Source: JAIVGV01 sp035295985
GTDB lineage: Bacteria > Acidobacteriota > Blastocatellia > Pyrinomonadales > Pyrinomonadaceae
Assembly: GCA_035295985.1 (NCBI GenBank)
Contig: DATHBT010000286.1
Span: 1-17,407, forward strand
Direction of reading: 5' to 3'
Length of the DNA stretch: 17,407 bases
Shown: one piece after another, positions 8,112 through 14,473 of the stretch
Layout of the letters: each line of letters opens with the position of its first letter
Position numbering within the stretch: position 1 is the first letter of the stretch
Position numbers and translations under genes: made by a program
Notes under the pieces: model-generated
What the model saw: the letters and a program-made list of their open reading frames with translations, nothing else
Database searches by the model: none
What the model was told of the DNA's origin: nothing

Positions 8112-10400
8112 TCAGTTCCCGCGCTGATCGTGCGGGACGAGGATCGTGGCCTCCGCAGTTGTGGTGTTGCCGGCAGCGTCGGAGACGGTCGCGACGACGC
8201 GGTAGAGCCGGCCGTCGCGGTCGTCGCCCGCGCGCCGCGCCTCGACGCCGAGCACGTCAGTCCACTGCGCCTGCGCGCCCGCGAGCGAGCGCGGCGCGAC
8301 GGAGAGCTGCGCGCCGTATTCGTCCGTCACGACGTAGGTGACGCCCGCGAGGCCGGAGAGCGCGTCCGCGCCGACGCCGCTCAGGTTGACGCTGACCGTC
8401 TTCCCGTTCGCCGGCCAGATGACGGAAGGGTCGGCCGCGAGACTCAGGGTCGGCGCGGTCTTGTCGATCTTGACGACGAGGCTCTGCGCCGTCTCGACGT
8501 TGCCCGCGCGGTCGGCCGAGCGGAAGAGCACGGTCGTCGTGCCTTCGTCGCTGATCGTGAACGCCGCGTCGTATGGAATCCAGCTCTCGCCGCCGTCGGT
8601 CGAATACTCGGTCGAGGCGACGCCGGAGCAGTCGTCCGTGGCGGGGAGCGAGACCGAAACGTCCGTCCTGTGCCAGCCGCTCGCGTTCGGCGCGGGCGCG
8701 AGTACGGCCGCGGTCACGGGCGGGGTCGCTTCGACGCCGAGGTCGGCCGTCGTCACCTGCCCGGCCGCAACCTCCGCGACGCACGAGTAGAGCTTGTCCG
8801 ATCCGAGTTCGGCGCTGACGAGGTAGCTGCCCGGCGTGAGATCGACGCCGCCGTAGAAGCCGCCGCCGTCGGTCGCGGTCGAGCGCGTCGCGCCCGAGTC
8901 AATGTTTTCAATCGTGACCGTAGCGGTGTCGAGAGCGGACGAGTCGCTGCGCAGGGCGAAGCCCTTCAGGTGGCCGGCCGTCGGGTGCGACTTCCACGGA
9001 AGCGTCGGGATCGTCGCCGGCTGACCGAAGACGGGCACGGGGTTCGCGACGGGGTCTTCGTAGCTCGTCGCGCCGTTGACCGACTTGCCGGTCGTCAGCC
9101 CGGAGGCGAACTCGGCGAAGGGGCGCGCGGGCGTCGTGCCCGGAGGGAACGCGAGCGGGTTGTTCGTGACCGCGACGTTCGAGGTCGCCATCGAGAAGTA
9201 GATGACGCCGAGATCAGTCTTGCCCTGCGTGGAGGGCGCGAGCAGCGCGCGGCGCGTCTGGCGGAGCGTCCCCTCGACGGAGTTGCTGAGCGCGCCGATC
9301 CCGATCATCGCGCCGCGGTTGTACTGGTGGTTCTTCGTCCACTCGTTCCACTGGTTGAACTGCGTCACCTGCGCCGCCGTGTGCTCGGCCTTGTAAACCA
9401 TCGGGATGGCGATGTCGATGATCCCCTCCTCCGTCCACGCGCGCCAGTCCTGATAGACGCGCCAGCGGGCCTCGGCGTTGTTCCAACCGGCCTCTGTGGT
9501 CGGCCCACCGCCGAAGGCGATGAGCGCGGCTGAGACTTTCAAGCCGGGCTTGATGGCGAGCGATTCGAGATAGACGCGGCGGACGACGTTCGACACCTGA
9601 TCGCGCCGCCACTGCGACCAGAGCGCGTCGCCCGTCGCGGGTGTTCCGCCCCTGCCGTGGCGCGCGTTGAAGCGATCCACGCTCGTCGGGTTGTAGCCGA
9701 CGCTCGCCCCCGTGGTCGGCGTCTGCCCCGTGATGCTGATCTCCGGGTAGCGTATGCGGTCGAGGTGCAGGCCGTCGATGTCGTAGTTGGCGACGAGGTG
9801 CTTGATCACTTCGACCGTGTAGGCGGCCGCCGCGGGGTGGCCGAAGTCGATCCAGAAGTCGCTGCCGAAGCGGTGGCCCTGGTAGGTGATGGAGGCCGTC
9901 CCGTCGGGGATCAGGGTGCGCGTCAGCCAGTTGTCCGGCCCCGGCTCGATCCTGTTCAGCGCGGCGTTGAACCCTCCGTGGCGGTTGAAGACGTGGTTCT
10001 GGTCTTCGGGCGGGAAAAGGTTCGGCGCACGGCCCCAAACGGCCGACATGATGACGAAGGCGTGCACCTCGATGCCGTTTGCGTGCGCCTCATTGATCAA
10101 GTCTTGCAGCGGGTCGAAGCCGGCGGCGATGGGCACGCGGTCGCCTTTGGGTTCGAGCGAGTTCAAGTACCAGGAGTCGCCGCGCCGGCGCACCTGCGCG
10201 AAGATGGCGTTGGCCTTGGCGGCCTTCGCGTTGTTGACGACGGCGACGACGTCGTTGTGGTTGTTGAGCGCCGTGTTGAAGGTGTCAACCCAGAAGGCGC
10301 GGTACTCGGTGCGCTGCTCCTGCGCCGGCGCGGGCGCTGACGCGAAGAGGGCGAGGGCGAGACAGAAAACCAGGCGTGTGGCGTAAATTGGGTTCCGCAT
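8112..10400 (-). CDS. Exported GHL10-family glycoside hydrolase (DigH/YddW-like) with Ig-like C-terminal domains
   Basis: 762 residues. Signal peptide about 1-26 (APAPAQ). The GHL10 (DUF187) TIM-barrel spans about 30-400: YRAFWVDTF (33-41), FDPLQDLINEAHANGIEVHAF (95-115, quoted by position), and the family hallmark DGLHLDRIRYP at 209-219, whose acidic residues lie in the expected active site. Next comes a carboxypeptidase-regulatory-like segment at about 478-556, then bacterial Ig-like repeats at about 560-650 (STDGGESW, SADRAGNVE) and 650-762 (SDAAGNT). E. coli DigH in this family cleaves peptide-free glycan strands of peptidoglycan; the same substrate here is inference. The ATG at 10400 is set by GGAG at 10410-10407 with a 6-nt spacer and by the signal peptide. 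The frame is open 136 codons further upstream, into the next gene, but reads as Arg/Pro-rich nonsense. It could act on another polysaccharide. Confidence 0.85.
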   Translation of the reverse strand: MRNPIYATRLVFCLALALFASAPAPAQEQRTEYRAFWVDTFNTALNNHNDVVAVVNNAKAAKANAIFAQVRRRGDSWYLNSLEPKGDRVPIAAGFDPLQDLINEAHANGIEVHAFVIMSAVWGRAPNLFPPEDQNHVFNRHGGFNAALNRIEPGPDNWLTRTLIPDGTASITYQGHRFGSDFWIDFGHPAAAAYTVEVIKHLVANYDIDGLHLDRIRYPEISITGQTPTTGASVGYNPTSVDRFNARHGRGGTPATGDALWSQWRRDQVSNVVRRVYLESLAIKPGLKVSAALIAFGGGPTTEAGWNNAEARWRVYQDWRAWTEEGIIDIAIPMVYKAEHTAAQVTQFNQWNEWTKNHQYNRGAMIGIGALSNSVEGTLRQTRRALLAPSTQGKTDLGVIYFSMATSNVAVTNNPLAFPPGTTPARPFAEFASGLTTGKSVNGATSYEDPVANPVPVFGQPATIPTLPWKSHPTAGHLKGFALRSDSSALDTATVTIENIDSGATRSTATDGGGFYGGVDLTPGSYLVSAELGSDKLYSCVAEVAAGQVTTADLGVEATPPVTAAVLAPAPNASGWHRTDVSVSLPATDDCSGVASTEYSTDGGESWIPYDAAFTISDEGTTTVLFRSADRAGNVETAQSLVVKIDKTAPTLSLAADPSVIWPANGKTVSVNLSGVGADALSGLAGVTYVVTDEYGAQLSVAPRSLAGAQAQWTDVLGVEARRAGDDRDGRLYRVVATVSDAAGNTTTAEATILVPHDQRGN

Positions 10401-10454
10401 AGCAAGCTCCCTTTCAGGTCGGGCGGAAAAGAAAACCTGGGCGGGGGAAGTTAT

Positions 10455-10493
10455 GCGACGCCCGCCGCGCGTCGTGGGGGAAGCGGGCGTCGC
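10455..10493 (-). terminator. Stem-loop 3' of the nuclease gene
   Basis: GCGACGCCCGC at 10455-10465 pairs perfectly over 11 bp with GCGGGCGTCGC at 10483-10493. It lies about 77 bp after the nuclease stop codon on the minus strand and before the glycosidase start. No U-tract follows directly, so termination is plausible but not shown. The rest of 10401-10569 is G-rich with no clear promoter. Confidence 0.45.
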
Positions 10494-10569
10494 GGTACGT
10501 TGTAAGCCCTCGCGCGGGGGCGCAGGGCGGGGGCGCGAAGGGGGAAACTGGTGCGGCGGCTTCGGGGGT

Positions 10570-11526
10570 TTAGCGCCGCGGGGCCGCGGGTTCGTTCGCC
10601 TCGACGAAGAGCATGTTGAGCACTTCGGCCATGCGGTAGCCGGCGAGCGCGATGCGGCGCTCGGAAATCCGCCTCGCCTCCTCGACGTAGGCCGCCGATG
10701 GCGTGCCGCCCTCCTGGACTTTGGCGTAGGCGAACTCGCGCGCGATGCGGTTGCTCTCCTCCACCCAGCGCAGAGGCTCGGTGTCCTTGGCCTCCGGCAT
10801 CGACTCATAGGGGTGTGCCTTCATCAGCTCGTCGGCCCAGGCGCGGATTTGCGCGCGGCCACGCTCGTCGAGCGGGCGGCGCGGGCCGTCGCCGCCGAAG
10901 CGGCCGGCCGCGGCGTCCCAGAAGAAGTGCAGGCTGCGGACGCGCTCGTCCGCGGGGTACGTGATCGCGAAGCCGTTGCCGCCCGCGTCGCCGTCAGGGT
11001 TCTTGGGCGAGTAGCGCGTCGCGGCGTGCAGGGGCTGGTGCACGTCGCCGACGAGGTGGTAGAGGAAGCCGAGCGCCTCGGCGTCTCGCCTGTCGTTCCG
11101 GCCCGCGCCGCGCAGGGTGTTGATGCACCAGTTGATGCGGTCGAGGACGTTCACAGGTTCGGGGCCGACGTTCGCGCGCACGGGGATGCCGTCGAAGACG
11201 GGCCGGTAGTTGATGTAGTGCCAGGGGTCGTACTCGTCGTTAAGCGAGTCGCCGCGAAAATCGTCCATCCAGACGGCGATGGTAACGGGGTCGTACGTCT
11301 TCTCGCAGGTCTGCGCCGTGTAGTAGCCGGCGCAGAGGTGGATCAGGGGCCGCCGGTTCGGCTGCGGGATGAGCAGACGGTCAACGCGCGCCTTCGCCGC
11401 GGGCGACAGCCGCAGGTACGCGATCTGTGCCGTCAGCATGTGGCCCGTGTCGTGCCACGCCAGCGCGCGCGCCGGCGCGAGCGAGAGTGAAGCAGCAGCA
11501 AACAGACAGATCAAAACTTTTTTCAT
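10570..11526 (-). CDS. Secreted S1/P1-type zinc nuclease
   Basis: 318 residues. A signal peptide ends at ALA-W, leaving Trp24 as the mature N-terminus. In this family the amino-terminal Trp itself ligates zinc. All nine ligands of the three-zinc cluster of nuclease P1 can be placed with the right spacing: Trp24, His29, Asp88 (VWMDDF), His103 (PWHYIN), His157, Asp161 and His167 (YHLVGDVHQPLH), and His200 and Asp204 (HFFWD). The family motif GDAGGNGF (179-186) is also present. These enzymes cut single-stranded DNA and RNA and often have 3'-nucleotidase activity. Exported bacterial members probably serve nucleic-acid and phosphate scavenging. The ATG at 11526 has GGAG at 11537-11534, 7 nt upstream. 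The gene lies between the AmiE-NamZ fusion (178-bp gap holding a palindromic element) and the GHL10 glycosidase. The family call is firm; a joint role with the wall enzymes is inference. Confidence 0.93.
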   Translation of the reverse strand: MKKVLICLFAAASLSLAPARALAWHDTGHMLTAQIAYLRLSPAAKARVDRLLIPQPNRRPLIHLCAGYYTAQTCEKTYDPVTIAVWMDDFRGDSLNDEYDPWHYINYRPVFDGIPVRANVGPEPVNVLDRINWCINTLRGAGRNDRRDAEALGFLYHLVGDVHQPLHAATRYSPKNPDGDAGGNGFAITYPADERVRSLHFFWDAAAGRFGGDGPRRPLDERGRAQIRAWADELMKAHPYESMPEAKDTEPLRWVEESNRIAREFAYAKVQEGGTPSAAYVEEARRISERRIALAGYRMAEVLNMLFVEANEPAAPRR

Positions 11527-11555
11527 GCCGTGACTCCGAAGGAATCAGAAAATAT

Positions 11556-11697
11556 TTGTAGGGGCAGGGCTTGTCCCTGCCCGCAGCGTGCGTAAGCACG
11601 CTAAGCAACAGGCGCTTACTTTCAAGATCGGATTAACCTCATTCTCGCATTCGCGCTGTCACGCCCGGACGGGCAGGGACAAGCCCTGCCCCCGCAA
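11556..11697. repeat. Nested palindromic element, copy 1 (nuclease / AmiE-NamZ gap)
   Basis: The 28-nt arms at 11556-11583 and 11670-11697 are inverted repeats matching at 26 of 28 positions, and the inner 23 bp match exactly. Each arm is itself a hairpin: GGGCAGGG-CTTGT-CCCTGCCC. Next to the left arm lies AGCGTGC-GTAA-GCACGCT (11585-11602), a further 7-bp hairpin. The left arm ends 29 bp before the nuclease ATG. The right arm begins 7 bp after the AmiE-NamZ stop. No open frame of interest lies inside. It looks like a REP/BIME or MITE-like intergenic element. Confidence 0.8.
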
Positions 11698-11704
11698 TTT
11701 CATC

Positions 11705-14257
11705 TCAACGGTAAATCAACACCTTCGCGCGCGAGCGTCGGAACTCGTCGAGCCGCTGCTGCCACGAGCGCGCGATCTCCTCGGCCGTCTCGCCGCGCTT
11801 GAGGCGTTCGAGCGTGTCGGCGTTCGCGAGCAGGCGCGCGTAGGAGTCAACCTTCCAGTCGTCCGGGTGGAGGCGTCTGAGCGCGACGGCGATCTCGATC
11901 CCGGTCATGACGGGTTTGAACTGCGCGCGATCTGTGATGAAGACGTTGACGCCGCGGCACTCCTGCCCCTGAAAGACCGACGCGCGGGGCGTGAAGCGGA
12001 CGGGCACGAAGCGCACGCCCGCCAGGCCGCGGCCGTTCAAATGAGCCGCGAGCCGCTGGCCGTCGAGCCACGGCGCGCCGATCACCTCGAAGGGCGTGTC
12101 CGTGCCGCGCCCGACAGAGACGTTCGTCGTCTCAAGCAGCCCGACGCCGGGGTAGAGCGTCGCCTCCGTCAAACTCCGCATGTTCGGCGAGGGGTTGACC
12201 CACGCCTGCCCCGTCGCGTCGAACCACATCCCGCGCCGCCAACGCTCCATCTCGACGACGCGCAGGTCGCAGCCGATCTTCCTCTCCTCGTTGAAGAGGC
12301 GCGCAAGCTCGCCGACCGTCATGCCGTGGCGGACGGGGATCGTGTGGTAGCCCGTGAAGGTGAGCTTATCGGGGTCGGCCACCGGGCCTTCCACGTCGAT
12401 CCCGTTGATCGGGTTCGGCCGGTCGAGGACGAAGACGGGCTTGCGGGCCTTCGCGGCCTCCTCCATCACGTAGCCGAGCGTGGAGATGTAGGTGTAGAAG
12501 CGCGTGCCGATGTCCTGTATGTCGAAGACGAGCGCGTCGAGTTCGCCCAGGCGCTCGGCGCTCGGCCTGCGCGTCTCGCCGTAGAGCGAGTAGACGGGGA
12601 GGCCCGTCTTCTCGTCCTTCGAGTCCGACACCTTCTCGTCGAGCTGACCGCGGATGCCGTGCTCCGGCGAGAAGAGCACGACCAGTTTCACGTTCGCCGA
12701 CGCGGGCGCTTCGCGCAGCACGTCGACGGTCTGCCGGCCCCGACGGTCGCGGCCCGTGTGGTTCGTGACGAGGCCGACGCGCAGGCCCGCGAGCTGTTTG
12801 AAGTTGTCGCGCGCGAGCACGTCGATGCCGTTTAAGACTTCCGCGTCGGCGGGCGCGGGCTGTGCGGCGGAGGCGGTCGGGCCTGCCGCCTGCGCCGTCA
12901 CGCGCGCGAGACTGACGAGAACTTCCGAGGCGAAGCGGGCCGACTCGGCGCGCGCACGCTCGGCTTCGGTTGCGACGACCGAGGAGGCAACCACCGAAGC
13001 GACGCGCCCGCGCAGCGCGCCAACGTCGCCCTTGCCTTCGGGGTGGACGCGGTTCGAGAGGAAGACGACGAACGTCTCCGCCGCCGGATCGATCCACACG
13101 GACGTGCCCGTGAACCCCGTGTGGCCGAACGAGCCGGGCGCGAACAGGTCGCCGCGGTTGGCCGAAAAGCTCGAAGCGATGTCCCAACCCAAACCGCGTG
13201 CCGCGCCGTCTTCCGCCACCGCGCGCGGCCGAGTCATCGCCGCGACGCCGAGCGGCGAGAGGATGCGCCGCCCGCCGTACTCGCCGCCGTTCAGGATCAT
13301 CTGGCAGTAGATCGCCAGATCGTCCGCGGTCGAGAACAGCCCGGCGTGGCCGGCGACGCCCTCCATCCGAAAGGCGGTCGGGTCGTGTACCTCGCCGCGC
13401 AGCCAGCGGTCGGCCTCCGCGGCGTCGAGCGCGTCGGGACGCCCGCCGAGATAGTTAGCCTGGCCCCGTCTGCGCTCGGTCGGCGCGATGCGCGCGCGCA
13501 GGGCCGCGGCCGGGCGGAAAGACGTGTCGCGCATGCCCAGCGGCTCGAAGATGTTTCGGCGGGCGAACTCGTCGAGCGGCATCCCCGAAACGCGCCGGAC
13601 GACCTCGCCGAGCGCGATGTAGCCGATGTCGCTATAGACGAAGCGCGCGCCCGGCGCGTGGCGCAGGCGTTCCGTGTGTAGGCGCTTGATCGCCTCGTCG
13701 GTCCCCGTCCACTGCTCGCGCAGGTCGAAGTCGGGCGCGTAGCCGGAGCGGTGCGTGAGCAGTTGTTCGATGGTGATCCGCTCCCTGCCCTCGTCCTTCA
13801 GCTCCGGGATGAAGCGCGAGACTGGATCGTTGAGCCGCACCTGCCCGCGCTCGACAAGGATCATCACGCTCGTCGCCGTCGCCACCACCTTCGTCAGGCT
13901 CGCCGCGTCGAAGACCGTGTCGGCCGTCATCGGCTCGCGCGCCGGCTCGACGGCCCGCGCGCCGTAAGCCTTGCGCCACACGACGCGCCCCTTGCGAGCC
14001 GCCAGCACGACCGCGCCCGGCGTCTCCTTGCGCTCAATTGCGTGTGCGACAACTTTATCGAGCTGCGCCAGCCGCTCGGCCGACATCCCGACCGCAGCGG
14101 GCGCTGCGACGGGCAGCGACGCGGCCGGCAGTCGGACGGCGAACGACAGCAACAGCACGCAGGCGACAACGGCGCGGCCCGACGCCACCAACGCACGATG
14201 AGTTGAAAGTTTTATGTTTCGGCTCACGACTCGATTGTGATCACACAGACGACGCAT
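11705..14257 (-). CDS. namZ: Exported AmiE-like serine hydrolase fused to NamZ (DUF1343) exo-N-acetylmuramidase
   Basis: 850 residues from the ATG at 14257. A positively charged N-terminus and a hydrophobic segment at about 28-46 form a long signal peptide. Domain 1 (about 55-440) is a beta-lactamase-family serine hydrolase: SLTK at 120-123 (nucleophile Ser120, Lys123), YSD at 208-210 and HTG at 379-381 in GHTGFTGTS. It resembles AmiE (YbbE), which cuts the peptide from MurNAc. An Ala-rich linker at about 440-475 follows. Domain 2 (476-850) is DUF1343: GLVTNHTG (495-502), SPEHGIRG (530-537), FDIQDIGTRFYTY (578-590), LDRPNPING (611-619), SPNM (690-693), TNVSVGRGT (711-719) and GAPW (727-730). 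B. subtilis NamZ (YbbC) removes non-reducing-end MurNAc from glycan fragments. In B. subtilis amiE, nagZ and namZ are separate neighbours; here two are one chain and nagZ is next door. No ribosome binding site precedes the ATG; TACAAT at 14269-14264 would start transcription on it. GTG 14227 is an alternative. The frame is also open to an ATG at 14311, but that stretch is repeat sequence. Confidence 0.9.
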   Translation of the reverse strand: MRRLCDHNRVVSRNIKLSTHRALVASGRAVVACVLLLSFAVRLPAASLPVAAPAAVGMSAERLAQLDKVVAHAIERKETPGAVVLAARKGRVVWRKAYGARAVEPAREPMTADTVFDAASLTKVVATATSVMILVERGQVRLNDPVSRFIPELKDEGRERITIEQLLTHRSGYAPDFDLREQWTGTDEAIKRLHTERLRHAPGARFVYSDIGYIALGEVVRRVSGMPLDEFARRNIFEPLGMRDTSFRPAAALRARIAPTERRRGQANYLGGRPDALDAAEADRWLRGEVHDPTAFRMEGVAGHAGLFSTADDLAIYCQMILNGGEYGGRRILSPLGVAAMTRPRAVAEDGAARGLGWDIASSFSANRGDLFAPGSFGHTGFTGTSVWIDPAAETFVVFLSNRVHPEGKGDVGALRGRVASVVASSVVATEAERARAESARFASEVLVSLARVTAQAAGPTASAAQPAPADAEVLNGIDVLARDNFKQLAGLRVGLVTNHTGRDRRGRQTVDVLREAPASANVKLVVLFSPEHGIRGQLDEKVSDSKDEKTGLPVYSLYGETRRPSAERLGELDALVFDIQDIGTRFYTYISTLGYVMEEAAKARKPVFVLDRPNPINGIDVEGPVADPDKLTFTGYHTIPVRHGMTVGELARLFNEERKIGCDLRVVEMERWRRGMWFDATGQAWVNPSPNMRSLTEATLYPGVGLLETTNVSVGRGTDTPFEVIGAPWLDGQRLAAHLNGRGLAGVRFVPVRFTPRASVFQGQECRGVNVFITDRAQFKPVMTGIEIAVALRRLHPDDWKVDSYARLLANADTLERLKRGETAEEIARSWQQRLDEFRRSRAKVLIYR

Positions 14258-14263
14258 GTGATG

Positions 14264-14269
14264 ATTGTA
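14264..14269 (-). promoter_or_regulatory. -10-like hexamer in the repeat arm just before the AmiE-NamZ start
   Basis: TACAAT on the minus strand (5 of 6 to TATAAT) ends 6 nt before the ATG at 14257, which has no ribosome binding site. That is the spacing expected of a leaderless transcript beginning at the A of ATG. The hexamer is made by the outer end of the palindromic element. The upstream -35 region is a poor match, so support is modest. Confidence 0.3.
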
Positions 14270-14471
14270 GGGGCGGGGCTTATCCCTGCCCGCAGCGGCG
14301 AAGCCGCTCATCCGGTTGCCGATCCTTCGGCCGCGGATGAGCGCGGCCGAAACGCGGATCGGAAACGGCTTTGAAATCTGCGTGCATCCGAGTTCACCCG
14401 CGGCGAAGTTCTAACGCGGCCTGCCCCGCGCTGTCGCGCCCGTCGGGCAGGGACAAGCCCCGCCCCTACAA
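14265..14471. repeat. Nested palindromic element, copy 2 (AmiE-NamZ / nagZ gap)
   Basis: The 28-nt arms at 14265-14292 and 14444-14471 match at 27 of 28 positions as inverted repeats, with outer ends TTGTAGGGGC and GCCCCTACAA. The left arm is followed by AGCGGC-GAA-GCCGCT (14294-14308), at the same place as the inner hairpin of copy 1. The core holds a further hairpin: CCGATCC plus TTCGGCCGCG (14319-14335) pair with CGCGGCCGAA (14342-14351) plus GGATCGG (14356-14362). The right arm ends 2 bp after the nagZ stop codon. Confidence 0.82.
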
Positions 14472-14473
14472 AT

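Noticed and set aside
10401..10808. 136-codon upstream extension of the GHL10 gene
   Set aside because: It overlaps the nuclease gene on the same strand, encodes Arg/Pro/Ser-rich nonsense, and a signal peptide with a good ribosome binding site starts at 10400.
14236..14245. TGTGATCACA palindrome, resembling joined CRP half-sites
   Set aside because: A CRP site needs 6 bp between TGTGA and TCACA; here there are none. It also falls inside the coding region if the ATG at 14257 is used.
11705..14257. Antibiotic-resistance beta-lactamase
   Set aside because: SLTK, YSD and HTG in GHTGFTGTS fit the AmiE/esterase branch of the serine hydrolase family. The fusion to DUF1343 and the place next to nagZ point to wall metabolism rather than resistance.
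14258..14311. 18-codon upstream extension of the AmiE-NamZ gene, starting MSGFAAAGRDKPRPY
   Set aside because: The stretch is the translation of the palindromic repeat arm; the same AGRDKP-type peptide appears wherever the repeat is read in this frame.
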